The position numbers and the translations under genes were made by a program. From Zeugodacus cucurbitae (Eukaryota; Arthropoda; Insecta; Diptera; Tephritidae), in the NCBI RefSeq assembly GCF_028554725.1, contig NC_071667.1, positions 13,127,501 through 13,191,500 of the forward strand: a stretch of 64,000 nt of DNA, read 5' to 3'. This document shows positions 47,558-59,432 of the stretch, in pieces. The notes under the pieces were generated by a model. It made no database searches and was not told where the DNA came from. It saw only the letters and a program-made list of their open reading frames with translations. How positions within the stretch are numbered: position 1 is the stretch's first letter; each line of letters starts with the position of its first letter.

Positions 47558-47700
47558 TTCTGCGTTGGATTGCGAGGCTAATATTTTTGGTTTTGTTGAT
47601 GCTGGTGATGGCTGGAGGTGGGGAAGGGGTCATGTTCAGAAGTTCACTCAAGAAAGTTTCAAGACTCAAGCAGCTCACGACTTCCGGTCCGGGTGTCATG
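47555..47700 (-). mobile_element. RTE-like fragment G (RT piece joined to 5' UTR piece)
   Basis: GATTCTGCGTTGGATT to GTTGATGCTGG corresponds to RT sequence at 4690-4738 of copy B. It is followed directly by CAGAAGTTCACTCAAG and AGCAGCTCACGACTTCCGG, which corresponds to the copy B 5' UTR (6707-6810). These two parts are about 2 kb apart in B. Confidence 0.75.
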
Positions 47701-48464
47701 ATGAATAGTATCTCCCCTGGTCTCTAACTTTCTCCCCTGGCAGTTATTTTTCCAGGGGAAATACGGCAGGGGAGACACGTTTTCATGACAAATTTAATTG
47801 TTTTAATTGACTGAATTATTTTTTGGGTTAATTATTTATTTCACTTTAATTATCACAGTATTGGTAATTTAGGACAATAAAGGCAAATAAATTAAATTAA
47901 TAGTATACGTTATATGTATTTCCAAGGGAGAGACAAAATCAGTTTCGAATCCAGTGCACCGCACGATCGGGCCGCAATCACTAAAAAACTACAGCGCTCA
48001 TACGGATTTCGCGATTAGTATTGTTAACTTCAGGCTGAAATGAGCCCATGAGCACTTTTTACGATGCGATCGTCTTTGAATTTATGTCGTACAAGCGGAA
48101 CAAAATTTGGCAGGGTAGATACATAAAAAATCGGGACAAAAGTTAATTTTAAAAATTATATGAAATAAACAAAATAATTTTGTTTTTTGTTTAACAATAC
48201 TTAATTTTAATTATTTTACTTCCAATTGAACTTAGTTTTGGTTTAGCATCTCATACAAAAAATATATGTATTGTCCAAAAGTTAAATAAAAAGTAGCAAC
48301 GGGACAAGCCAGGAGAGAGACTTTTTAGAATTTGTAAGGAATTCCAAGAAAAAATGTTTTAATTATGCAGTAAATTGGAATATTATTTAATACACTACAT
48401 TAATATGATGTGATTCATTTAAAACAAATAGCAACATAAAGGACAAAAACAATACTTTAAGTTG
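47701..48464. other. Insert of unknown origin within a T copy
   Basis: Starts with the inverted pair TCTCCCCTGG (47711) and CCAGGGGAAA/CAGGGGAGAC (47752-47780). AT-rich afterwards with no ORF. Confidence 0.4.
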
Positions 48465-49100
48465 ACACCCTGACAACACGCATGAAAAAAGGGAATCGGT
48501 TCACAACCACGCCAACTTCCCATATAACTCAATTTTGAATTCCATCTGATTCCTTCACTTTATAATACATACATAAGTAACCGATGAAGATAGCGGAATA
48601 AACCTTTACACAAATACTGTATATCATCTGTGGCTTCACTTATGAATAAATTTTCGAAATTGGACTATAACTTTTCAAGGCCCCGGATATCTACATGAAG
48701 AACTCAATGCCTAAGGGTAATTTTTCACCGAAAATATCGGCAAATCTTTCAGATATTTTAATTTAAGTCAGAGGAAATTTGTTTCTCCTAATTGTGTGTC
48801 TCTGTTCCAAAAATTTTTAAAATCGGATCGGAACTTTATTTTGCTCCCATATACCTAATTATGTGCGGGCTTTATTCCGCATATATCGGTTAATATGCGA
48901 GATATCTTATCATAATTAAGTGAGCATATAGTCTTGTATATAGCGTAGCTTGGTGGGGAAAATGAGTGAAATCGGTTTAGGAATTACATCAGCCCTCATA
49001 TACCATATATATGTAAGTATTTTCGTTATTCTATTGGACTTTATGCCGAATATACGGGTCAAATTGTGTGTTATCTATATTATTTTATTATAATAAAATT
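48465..49100 (+). repeat. Family T, second part of the interrupted copy
   Basis: TTGACACCCTGACAACACG, CAACCACGCCAACTTCCC, CTCCCATATACCTAATT, TGGACTTTATGCCGAATATACGGG to TCAAATTGTGTGTTATC. It continues the copy that broke off at 47345; the TCGCAA terminus is missing. Confidence 0.85.
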
Positions 49101-49354
49101 AATATAATAAAATTAAATAAGTTCTGAATGTCAAAAAATAGCTACTTATTTCCGAGATCTTGAGTTGAGTTTAAAGAAACATACTGTATACGAATAACTT
49201 TTTTCTTTCACACTCGTTGGAAAAAACTAGATCCCACATAAATCAGAAAAAATCGTTGAAAAGTTCCTTGCAATAAATAACTTATGAAAAAATTTAAACT
49301 GGATTTCGATTTCCTTGACATCTGACAGAGTACTCACACAAATATATGTAAGTG

Positions 49355-49361
49355 TATAAAA
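49355..49361 (+). promoter_or_regulatory. TATA box upstream of the 90-codon ORF
   Basis: TATAAAA, about 50 bases before the ATG at 49407. A start site near 49385-49390 would leave a very short leader. Confidence 0.4.
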
Positions 49362-49406
49362 ATTTCCCTCCCATTTAAGCAACTGCAACATCAAATATGC
49401 AATACC

Positions 49407-49679
49407 ATGAAAATGACATCGTGGCACTTTCACCGGAAGTGTTGGGTCTGTACGTTTGCCGCGTTATTGCAAGGACTCGTCGTCGACATGAACCAAGTAT
49501 ACAAGATCACGAAAAGATTATTTCACGAGAAACGAGATGCGAACGGGCAGTTGCGCCAGAAATTTTATATATTTTACTTCAGTGTATTTTCAGCCATTGT
49601 ATTTGGCAATTTTTACATCTTATGGCTGGCGGGCACTCTGATTGAAATAAAGAATGCGCATAATAACAATTTACATTGA
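49407..49679 (+). CDS. Candidate small membrane protein, 90 residues, unidentified
   Basis: The frame MKMTSWHFHRKCWVC... has mixed codon use and many G/C third positions, unlike the AT-biased chance frames nearby. It has a hydrophobic stretch at residues about 15-32, a charged centre (KITKRLFHEKRDANGQLRQK, about 33-52), and a strong membrane segment at about 53-77 (FYIFYFSVFSAIVFGNFYIL). It ends near NAHNNNLH. A TATAAAA lies at 49355 and AATAAA at 49777-49782, so a single-exon gene would fit in about 400 bases. The ATG has A at -3. An upstream ATG at 49397 opens an overlapping 82-codon frame (49397-49645) that could compete. I do not recognise a family. It could be a chance ORF or one exon of a larger gene. 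Confidence 0.45.
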   Translation: MKMTSWHFHRKCWVCTFAALLQGLVVDMNQVYKITKRLFHEKRDANGQLRQKFYIFYFSVFSAIVFGNFYILWLAGTLIEIKNAHNNNLH

Positions 49680-49776
49680 TTCCTATGTATCCTACGTACG
49701 TGTGAATGTGTGTATGTTGGCGATTGCATGCATGCTTTTGACACAATCACTGCGGTGTTGTCCTTCAATTGTACAC

Positions 49777-49782
49777 AATAAA
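49777..49782 (+). terminator. Poly-A signal AATAAA downstream of the 90-codon ORF
   Basis: AATAAA about 100 bases after the stop codon at 49677-49679. Such hexamers are common in AT-rich DNA, so it is only supportive. Confidence 0.35.
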
Positions 49783-49799
49783 TGTATATATACATACAT

Positions 49800-50424
49800 A
49801 TGTATATATATGCGGTGTCCCATAAGGACAGCGATGACAAAAAAGAAAACAAACGTTCACACACTCAGTTTCAGTACAATTTTCAATTTGGCTGGCACTT
49901 CGTGGCGCTGCATGCTCGCGTAAATTGCGGTATCACTTTACGAATTTATGAACAGGCTTCGAACAGTAGGTTCGTATGCATGGATGTGTGTGTGCGCGCA
50001 TTGTTTGTAATGTGGTTGTTATTGTTATTGTCATTGCTAGCGTACTGCAGTCACTATCGAAAATGTCAAGTAGTTATTGATGTTTCGCTTTTGCTATTGT
50101 TGCAAGTATGTAGCTGTCATATTTGACACTGACAATGCGGCGGCATTGCTGCATTTTCGCGAAATACTTGGTTGACGCTTTATTTATTGCGTTGCTTTCT
50201 CTTCATAAAATTATTCGCGAATTTTTTTTTGTTTATATATGATGAAAGAAAGAATCATATCATGTATCACATCACACCATATATTATGTATTTATTTTGG
50301 GTTGTACAATGTAATCTAGTGATAACAAGGAGATCCAACCTTTGAAAGCTCTCTGAGCAATTAAAAACAGTTAGTTACTTCCATGCGTAGAGTAGGAGAA
50401 AACATTAATATATAGGGAATTGCA
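49800..50424. other. Non-coding stretch, nothing recognised
   Basis: Starts with a TATATACATACATATG-type simple repeat. A 114-codon frame at 49782-50126 is leucine-rich by composition and unconvincing. Confidence 0.4.
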
Positions 50425-51190
50425 GCTTATGACCCACGATTTCTGTCCTAAGACCCGACTAATTTATTTCTCTAATGATCTGTTCCCACTTAGTAGAACT
50501 AAACAACTTTTTATTCCCAACCAACTAGTGTTAGAGTTAAAAGTAACTTGGAGAAAACTTCACAAATTATCCACTGGCACTGAGGCCTTCATGTTCGTTA
50601 TCTGGGGTCTTGAAAATTTATAGTCTGATTTCGAGAATTTTTAAATGAGTCTTTGGTCTTTGATGTATATATTGTCCAATGAACGAATGAGATGGGCTTC
50701 AAAATTGTATTATATGGGAAGTAAGCGTGGTTATTATTAATTTCGCACAATATACAACAGTGAGATCAGGGCGTCAAGAAAATAGTATAAAACAAATTTC
50801 ATTGAAATCGGTGGAGTAGTTCCTGAAGTGTGATTCTTGAGTTAAGCTCTTTTCTGCCATTTCTTCTACTATTTCGTTAGTGAGTTTTAGTAGCTTTTAT
50901 TTATGTGCAGTGTTATTCTCTGATTTCACAATTTTTCATGGTGTATAACCGAATGCTCAGAAATGTGGTCAGTAAGTTTGCTTTATAGAAGTTAGGTAGT
51001 TTGTGAGATGTACAAACACATATTGGGGGACACTCTAAAACACAATTACCAAATATGCCCCTTCCTAGTGTAATCCTCTGTAAAAACTGCATTTTCATAT
51101 AATTATTTGTAGCTTAGTTATAGCACCCTATAACGATTAACGACATTTTTGGGCGTGGCCATGGTCCGATATCGACAATACTCTTTTCTA
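50425..51190 (-). repeat. Family T, old degenerate copy
   Basis: Scattered matches: TTCATGTTCGTTATCTGGGG, GTATATATTGTCCAATGAACGAATG, ATTTCATTGAAATCGGTGGAG, GGGCGTGGCCATGGTCCG. Both ends are worn away. Confidence 0.7.
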
Positions 51191-52830
51191 TTTAACTATC
51201 TTGCATGATTTGCCTCCGCTTCCTCCGATTTTCAGAACTGTCCACAGCGACTTTTTTCTATTTCCAAACTACAAATAAAATATAGGGCGGATTATAATTC
51301 ACGAACGCACAACGTTTTGTATATATTTCGATTGTAAACCAACTCACATCAGTCAATCGCCGTTTAAGCTGAACAATTTCATTGAAGAGACCACAGCCTC
51401 GATTTTCAATTATATTCTCATTGCTGTATCATCCAGTCAAGCGCGTTAACTGGAGACCTCATTGAAATGCAACAACAATAATATGTGATTGATATAACGG
51501 TAGCGAGTATGACAATAATAGTGACAGCTATAAATGTTGAAGCATAACAACTGGCTCAAAAGTAGTTGTGTATGCATGCATGTGTGTGTATATGCGTATT
51601 AACTTGTATTAACAACACAAACGAGTGCGAAAAGCCAACCGCAACAACAGCTCTTGTGCAAAAACGAAGCTGCAACATTAACACCAACGATATTGGTTGC
51701 GAGAAATTTATCGAAAATCGCATGCCAATCAATTTTATGAACGCATTCAATTTCACAGCCTAAAGTAAAATGCGCACACGCATCTGTTAAAACGACACGA
51801 TGACCGATGACCACGGTAGGGCGGTAGACGGCATGCAACATGCGGCAAAGCGGTTGGCGATTGGCGGACAGCATGAATGACAACACTGCAGAGCAGTCGG
51901 AGAGCTGCTTCAATAAACAGTGTTTCGGTGCTTCACCTCAGCAAGCGCTTGGCGACCGGAGGCTCTTACGCTTGTTTCGTTGTAAAGTCCATTTAAACAG
52001 CCACAGCATTGCCATTTTTAATTACCAGTTCTGTTGGTATTGCCAAAAGCGAACGGACATACAAACACGCGGACGCGCAATCGGGCTTTAATTTGCATAT
52101 GCACACAAGCTGTCCTATATACATATGTAAGTATGTGCAGGTGTGAGTGTGTGAACCTAAAGTGGATGCTTAAAAATTCATCGACTGTCTGTTTGTTATT
52201 GTATGCGGCCACCGCACTCACCTCGATTTTCGTGCCATACCTTTACAGGCCCTGCTATCCCCGTTTTATCGAGAATCGATTTGCTGCCGCTCTTCCTCAC
52301 ACAAACACACGCACGCACTCGTACAACGGTTCGAGTATTTGTTAAATACGAAATTATTTCGCTCATGAATTTTTGATTGCGAATTATTTGCAATTGCGTT
52401 AAAGCACATCGTCGGATAGCTGTACAGATTGCCGTACGCTGCACGGTTATCCCTTTGCATGGTAACGCTTTGGTTTCGATTTCAGTTTCATGCACTAATA
52501 TGGTTGCCAGATTGGAGAAAAGGGTGTAAATTATTAGTGGATAATTCATAATATATTAAAGTATCAAAGCGCTATATTTGTAAGTATTTTATAAAGAAAA
52601 TATAGATGGAAGCTATCGTAGCATACCACTATATGGCTAGACTTATCGTATTCTCCAAGATCATTTACCAGATCTAACAAAACCCTATCTATGCAATAAC
52701 AGTATATGGAGAATAATTTTTTAGGGTTAACTATAACGTTAAAGACTCGTGCTCTCTCACTCTAAATGACACATCCTCGAATATCCTAACCATTACCAGC
52801 ATTTTATATCCTTATAAATGTGTGAGTATG
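51191..52830. other. Non-coding stretch, nothing recognised
   Basis: Relatively less AT-rich at 51780-52350, with overlapping 60-117 codon frames on both strands but no recognisable domain. Could hold host regulatory or untranslated sequence. Confidence 0.35.
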
Positions 52831-52834
52831 AATA

Positions 52835-53850
52835 GCTTGACAAGCCGGCCGACAGGGGTAAAGATCCGGCGACTAACTGAAGGTTTCAAGACCGTTGCAC
52901 ACTCCTGTAGGACCCCCAGAGGTAATTTAGTGGTTCATGTCCAGAGTACACTGAGTTTGTGGAGGGAACACTTCTCTGACCTGCGAACCCGATTCCCCAA
53001 TCGATGACGATGGAACAAATGTTCCATTGCCCGACCATGAGGAAATTCGAGTAGCAATTACCCGCTTGAAGAACAACAAAGCGTCGAGGGCCGATGAATT
53101 GCCGGCCGAGCTATTCAAATACGGCGGCAAAGAACTGATAAAGTGCATGCATCAGCTTCTTTGGGGAATATGGTCGGAAGAAAGCATGCCCGACGATTGG
53201 AATCTCAGTGTACTCTGCCCAATCCACAAAAAGGGTGACACCACAATCTGCGCCAACTATCGTGGGATAAGCCTCCTTAACATTGCATATAAGGACCTAT
53301 CCAGCGTACTGTGTGAAAGACTGAAGCCCACCATCAACAAAATGATTGGACCTTATCAGAGTGGCTTTGGACCTGGGAAATCAATAACTGACCAGATATT
53401 CACCACGCGCCAATTCCGTGAAAAGAGGATCGACACACACCATCTCTTTGTCGATTTTAAAGCTGCTTTCGACAGCACGAAAAGGAGCTGCCTGTATGCC
53501 GCGATGTCTAATTTGATATTTGATTTGGAAAAAAAATTGAGTTGCAGAACTAAACAGAGAAGGTACAATCCTTTACAAGAGTGTACAGCCACTGGCGTAC
53601 GCCGATGATATTGATATCTGTTTCCAGACTGGATAAGGGAGCGAAGCGTATGGGTCTGGTGGTGAACGGGGACAAAACGAAATAGGAAGACCTCCACTCC
53701 GTTGGAAGGACCATTTGGAGAAAGACCTGGCTTTACTTGACATTACTAATTGGCGCCAAACTGTCAAAAGAATAAACGAATGGCGCGCTGTTGCGGACTA
53801 GGCTATAACCGCGTAAGCGGTGTCTACGCCAGTCAAGAATAAGAAGATAT
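52835..53850 (+). pseudogene. RTE-like retrotransposon copy D, RT pseudogene
   Basis: Starts in the linker (LTEGFKT, HSCRTPRGN). It is open at 53027-53500 with KNNKASRADELPAELFK, PDDWNLSVLCPIHKK and GFGPGKS, then a large deletion after SCLYAAMSN joins to a scrambled EKIIRAAELN region. A short YADDIDI reading at about 53598-53617 is out of frame. Further deletion leads to the GRPPLRWKD region near 53690. The 3' end GACTACGCCAGTCAAG-like sequence and AATAAGAAG tail end at about 53848. It belongs to the B/C subfamily. The Helitron 2 terminus starts 16 bases beyond. Confidence 0.88.
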
Positions 53851-54149
53851 ATGGTTTATTAATAACTAGCAGACCCGGCCACACGTTTTTGTGGCAAGGT
53901 ATACATTCAATTAAGTTGGTCCAATCTTGGCTTCGGCGACGATATTGATTACTCGAGGTCGATTTATGTTACGCAGCAGGATGACAACTCACACTACTTT
54001 TAATTGTAAAGTGAGTGGTAATAGTAAGGCAATTTTAAATAGTTTGGGATAATTGACTACGTCATCCTGGTTTGTAGCGGTGTCAACTCTCCTGGACCGA
54101 AGTTCTAAATTGTCGCATTAAGATCATGGATATCTTTGTTTTTTTACCA

Positions 54150-54690
54150 CCAATATAATCATTCAATCAGTCATTTATGGTTATCATATTGAGGTTTCAT
54201 GTCAGGAAAACTTCTCTTTCAAGTCAATGAAGTGATAGAAATCTGTTGGAAATGCTATTAATCCATCGAGGTGTCAACTGCGACCCTACCATTTCCAACT
54301 GCTTCTACAATCGCTATTTGATATTGTTGCAAAAACACTCATATGTTAGTTGTTAATTGGCGATTCTTTATGTGTCGCCACAAATTAAATGATTTTAGGC
54401 ATGCGATTAGCCCGTCAGTAACAGTTGATCCAGGAATAATTGGAAGAGTCTGGCGTAAATCACCTGTTAACAGAATCCTGGCTCCACCAAAAACGTTCAT
54501 CGACAATCAAGATCTTTTAAAGTCCTGTGCAGTACCTCCAGCGACTTCTTGAATATTTGGAAAATTTTCGTTATAGCGCTATTTTTGGCGATTTTGCCGA
54601 CTGGTGTTTCGTTCATTTGCAATTTAGGAGTAATTTCAAGGCCTAATGTGCCGTTTGTTTGCCTACTAACAGGGGCCAAGATGCCACTAT
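54150..54690 (-). pseudogene. Helitron 2 helicase fragment (PIF1-like)
   Basis: Reading down from about 54690: LEITPKLQMNETPVGKIAKN, which aligns with the ALKLPLN...ETPTCNISKN block of Helitron 1; KKSLEVLHRTLKDL; a frame change; GARILLTGDLRQTLPIIPGS (the motif III region, GDLRQ); LKSFNLWRHIKNRQLTTNI; then a TGA at about 54340. The P-loop and Walker B regions are missing. The relationship to the helicase at 7656-8645 is clear residue by residue, but the copies are diverged, so these are separate Helitron families. Confidence 0.83.
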
Positions 54691-54882
54691 TCCCAAAAAT
54701 GAGTGAAATTGGTTCTGGAATTACATTAGCCCTCATATACTATATATGATGATTATCTATTGGACTTTATGCCGAATATATGTCAAATTGTGTGTTATCT
54801 TAATAAAATTACATTAATAAATTGCGAGAGTATAAAATATTCGGTTGGACCCGAACAAAGCCTTTCCTTATTTGTTACAAAT
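54690..54882 (+). repeat. Family T terminal piece within Helitron 2
   Basis: AAAATGAGTGAAATTGG, CATATACTATATATGATGA, TTGCGAGAGTATAAAAT, TTCGGTTGGACCCGAA, then AAGCCTTTCCTTATTTG. Only the last 190 bases of the family are present. Confidence 0.88.
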
Positions 54883-55508
54883 TGTTTTGGGCTATCGACA
54901 CAACCTTATACAATTGAACAATAACAAAAATATTTTAACAAAGCAACAATGACAATCTTCAAAATATTATTTTTTTGTTTTCTCTTTTTATATTTTTCTT
55001 GTCAACTCGAATAAAATTCTCTTATTAATATCTTCCTCGCAATTTTTCCATATTCACTCACTCTCTAATCTTTTCCTTGCCTTCCACGAATCCTTCAAGA
55101 CTAAAATTAGCCAGATCGGTTTGGTCGTTCTCGACTTTTTGCGAGACTAACGAACAGCAATTAATTTATATATTATATTTATGTAACTGTAAATTAGAAG
55201 TAAAACAAAATGTTAATTATTAATATCTCCTAACTAAATTCCATAAAACTCCGTTCAGCCGTTCAGCCGTTTAGACGTGAAAGAGCAAAAGTCCCAGCAA
55301 AAACCATAAAAAAATCACTAACTCAATTTAGTTATCTGCCTACTGCCTACCCCCTAAGAACGATGGCGGGATTATTTATAGCCTATGACCATTTCTAGGT
55401 TATCATCTATCACCATACCAAATTTAATCAAAATCCGTTCAGCCGTTTAGGCGTGAAAGAGTAACAGACAGACAGAGTTACTTTCGCATTTATAATATTA
55501 TATATGGA

Positions 55509-57668
55509 TATGGATGATATCTAACATCATACATTTCTCAGGTGAGTTTTGGGTCAGTTTGTCGCTCTAAAGTATTTGTGAAAAACAAGTGATCTCTATA
55601 ACATTATTTTAGACCATTATTTAAATTCGAAAAATTCTAGATACTTGATACCGTCTACTTGAATGATTTCCAAATGTGTTAAATTTTAATATCAGCGAGA
55701 TGTGTTAAAAAAAAATCGTTTTTTTTTATTTTTTATCATCCTTAAGATAGAGCCGATTCTATAATATGCGCTTACAACAGTACAACTTCCAATCATCGAA
55801 AACACGATTTTTTCGAAATTTTCGTTAGCTCTTTCAGCGACGCTTGTAAAACGACGGCCCTTTAAGATGCTCTTTATTTTGGAAAAAGGAAATTCATTTC
55901 ATTTCATAGTCACGTATGGCAACCCTGATTTACAGAACTCGTAAGCTATAGCTTTAATTTGGAATGCATTGCATTACAACAAATTTCGGATCGGCAGCTT
56001 GGATATCATTACGACACGATAGTAACGACAGTTTTTGTTGTATTGGTTTTGTTGTGCTGATTACTTCTACCGCCATGTTGTTGTTGATGTTACTTTAATT
56101 TTACATACATATGCACCTGTATCTGCATCTGTATATTGCAATTTTGTGGTTGCCCTGCGTATTCGCATAATATATGTGTGTTCAACTTTACATAAGTATG
56201 TATGTAGGCAATCTGTTGTAAATTTTACCAGTATTTGTATTCATAGTGAAATGTGTTTACTGAAGACCCGACAGCGACAGTCTGTGAAATTGAAATTTGA
56301 GATACTTTCCAATCAGAAATTCTACATATTTTTATTAGGGATGCACTCACAAGTAAATAAATTATTTTCTAGTAAACTATAATGTAAGTATTGCTCTCAG
56401 TAGTTTTTTTTTTTTTTAGAGTATCTCATCTCCGATAACGTGTCCAAAAACATAGGTCTTGTGGTGGACTTCATGATTGGTTCATCTAAAAATAATAAAC
56501 CAAAAATATTTCGATAATACATGTATAAATCTTGTTAATGAACGAAGGAAAAAAGAATATATTGAAATTTGAAAAACTCACTTTTTTTGGTAAAATTTTC
56601 GGCATATATTGGCTCGAAAAAATAGTTATAATAAACATCCTTCCTACCAAAGTGTGCAAAATTTGAACATAGGTGCTTCATAACTTTTTGAGTTATCGTG
56701 TCCAGCGACTTGACAAATTAAGTGTTGAGAAAAATGCGTTTAAAGATTTACATTCGTACGGACGTGGCCTGATTGGCGGAATTTCCAAAGGGTATATCTC
56801 TCAGAATATTACTCGGATTGGATAATATTTTAAAAATATTGGACTATTTATTAAGACAAATTTTTTTTTTTTTGAAAATTTTGAAACTCACCTTAACCCT
56901 TAATTGACCTGTTTGCACATGCTGTAAATAAACTTCCAACAATTATTCCATCAGTAGATTTTATTTTAAAGATAAGTTTTATGTAAAAAATAAATTCTAA
57001 AAAATTAACCAAAGCTTTTTTTTACAATTTCGACATCATTGCACCACCCTAATGTAGGTAGTTTCAATGTATTTCATTGCATCCACTTTAACACACTGTC
57101 ATAAAGTGAAAATTAATCATACGAAAATTTACTTAAACTAGTTAAACGATAGTCATTTGCGAATCGAATGCAGCCAACATTCGCGGAAAAAAGCGGTTAA
57201 GCATAATTTTACCGCGAGTATAAAATTCAATTGCGAACGTATGAAGGGAATGCATACAAATATTTTGGTATACTTTATGTTAAATATGGGGACTCTACTT
57301 TCCATCACGGAAAATATTTATTGTCTCTTAGGAAATATTATATGTATTTAAGGCTTATTGGATAACTAAGCCACGAGGAGCATTAAATTTGAGTTTTATA
57401 TATTTGTATGAGTATTTGATCCGTCTTTTAAGAGAAGAAAAACTTGATTTCCACTCTGGTGGGCACGCCAAATCCACGTGTGGTCGTTTACTATAAATTG
57501 CATTAAAATCTACTGAGCAGTTTTCGAGTTACAGTTGTCACCAGTTAGTTTTGAGAAAAACGCCTTTAAAGTTTCACACTAGCGTGTTGGAATTCCCGAG
57601 CATTCTTTGTTATTTGTTGATTAACGGGAAAAGTAACTATCGGATCTACTTCAAATATTCAGAAAATA
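55509..57668. other. Non-coding stretch with a faint second repeat family
   Basis: Two places share phrases such as GTTGAGAAAAATGCG/GTTTTGAGAAAAACGCC and TTTAAAG: about 56680-56745 and 57525-57580. These look like remnants of another dispersed repeat. No gene recognised. Confidence 0.4.
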
Positions 57669-57752
57669 TTTTTATACTCTCGCAATATGTTGCACAGAGT
57701 AATATAGTTATGTTCACATAACGGTTGTTTTTATCACCCAGAAATAAAATAC
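57669..57752 (+). repeat. Family T, GTTGC-type end of an interrupted full copy
   Basis: TTTTTATACTCTCGCAATATG, GTTGCACAGAG, TTCACATAACGGTTG up to AGAAATAAAA and the TA at 57751-57752, where a pogo-like MITE begins. The copy continues at 58279. Confidence 0.88.
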
Positions 57753-58276
57753 AGTGGAACTTCCATAACTCGAACACTTGAATTGGCAATAGCGTTTAGA
57801 AGCCAAATTTCATAAAAATTTCCTTCTCTAACTCGAATTTCTATAACTCGAAGTTCTCCATAACTCGAACTCTTGAAGTGGCAATAGAAGGCAACTTTCA
57901 TATAAATTTCCTTTCATAAATCGAACTTTTCGACCAGGGCATAATACAAAATTTTACTATCGGGGCAGAATTTTAAATAGCCTCTCTATATCGTAAGGAG
58001 GCGAACAAAAAATATGTAATATTATGGGTTACATAAATCATGTAACAAAAACATGGTATACAGTTCTCAAGAGCCAAACCAAAGCAAAGTGCAACAAACA
58101 AAATTACAGAATACATGTTTTAACATTAAAAAAAAACGTTATACGAAGTATATAATTAAAACTGTGTATAAATCTATGTTTTACAGCTTTTTGAAAAATG
58201 TATGTTTTATTGAAATTTTCTATAATTCGATGTTTGTTTGTGGATTATGGTGATTCGAGTTAGATAAGTTCCATTG
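57753..58276. mobile_element. Pogo/Tigger-like MITE, 524 bp
   Basis: Left end CAGTGGAACTTCCATAACTC. The right end, when complemented, reads CAATGGAACTTATCTAACTC. The flanking TA is duplicated (57751-57752 and 58277-58278). The subterminal motif TAACTCGAA recurs several times near the left end (57776, 57835, 57849, 57861) and near the right end. No transposase. The CAGTGRAA start and TA target resemble the Tigger element at 12982, but the inner TIR sequence differs, so a different transposase probably moved it. Confidence 0.87.
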
Positions 58277-58278
58277 TA

Positions 58279-59432
58279 GTTAGACATGGGGTTATATATA
58301 TATAAATGATCAGGATGACGAGTGAAGTTGAAATCCGGATGTCTGTCCGTTTGTTCGTGCAAGCTATAACTTGAGTAAAAATTGATATATCTTACTGAAA
58401 CTTGGCACCCTGAGGAGGTTGGTATTGTAATCGGACCATTGCCACGCCCACAAAATGGCGAAAACCGAAAACCTATAAAACTTCATAACTCAGATATAAA
58501 AAGTGTTAAGAAAGTAAAATTTGTTACAAAGAATCGCATTAGGGAGGGGCACATTTGGATGTAATTTTTTTAGCGAAGTGGGCGTGGCCCCGCCCCCAAA
58601 TAGGTTTTTTGTATATATCTCGAAAACCAAAAAAGCTATATAAACCAGACTTTCTGCAGTCGTTTATTTTAGCCATTCTTAATCGCCCACTTATGGGTCA
58701 AAAACCAAATCTCAGGAACTACTCGACCGATTTCAATGAAATTCAGTATATAATATTTTCTTGACACCCTGATAAGACGGATGAAAAATGGACGAAATCG
58801 GGTCACAAGCACGCCTACTTCCCATATAACTCATTTTTTTCCATCTGATTCGTTCACGTTAGGAACCAATGAAGATAGGGGAATAAAACTTTACACAAAT
58901 ACTGTATATCATCTGTGGTTTAACTTGTGGAAAAATTGTGAACCGGACTATAACTTTTCAAGGACCCGGATATCGAACATAAAGAACTTAGTGAATGAGG
59001 GTAATTTTTCACCGAAAATATAGGTAAATCTCTCAGATATTTTAATGTAATTCAGAGGGAATCTTTTTCTTATAACAGTTTGTCTTTGTAACAAAAATGG
59101 TTAAAATCGGGTCTTAACTTTTCCTAGATCCCATATTCCTAATTTTAGGTTTTTCAAAAATATGATGGGCGTTATAAATCGTTTAAAATGCGATATATCT
59201 TAGCAAAATTAAGTGAGTGTATAATCTTCGATATATTTTTTCTTGTTGGTGAAAATGAGTAAAATCGGTTCAGGAATTACCTCAGCCCTCATATACTATA
59301 ATATATATGATGATTTTCGTTATTCTGTTGGACTTTATGCCGAATATATGGGTCGAATTTTGTTATCTTTATAAAATTACATCAATAAATTACGAGAGTA
59401 TAAAATGTGAACTTAGCCCTTCCTTACTTCTT
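58279..59432 (+). repeat. Family T, main body of the most complete copy
   Basis: Runs through GGATGTCTGTCCGTTTG, TTGCCACGCCCACAAAATG, AAGTGGGCGTGGCCCCGCCC, CAACACGCC-type blocks, CTCATATACTATAATATATATG and TGGACTTTATGCCGAATATATGGG, ending TTACGAGAGTATAAAATG, a damaged hairpin and CTTAGCCCTTCCTTAC. A useful reference copy for the family once the MITE is removed. Confidence 0.9.

Larger units (their letters stand above)
53866..55508 (-). mobile_element. Helitron 2, about 1.64 kb, minus strand
   Basis: On the minus strand the 3' end is CTAG (53866-53869) followed by T. It is preceded by a hairpin GCCACA...TGTGGC (53878-53895) and an eight-base spacer, CGGGTCTG. The 5' end is TC (TCCATATATAATATTATAAA) at 55508, preceded by A; a start at 55514 is equally possible. 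The 5' region has the GTAACTCTGTCTGTCTGTTAC and CACGCCTAAACGGCTG blocks. A helicase remnant lies within. The Rep domain is absent. A piece of family T (54690-54882) interrupts the helicase. Confidence 0.82.
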
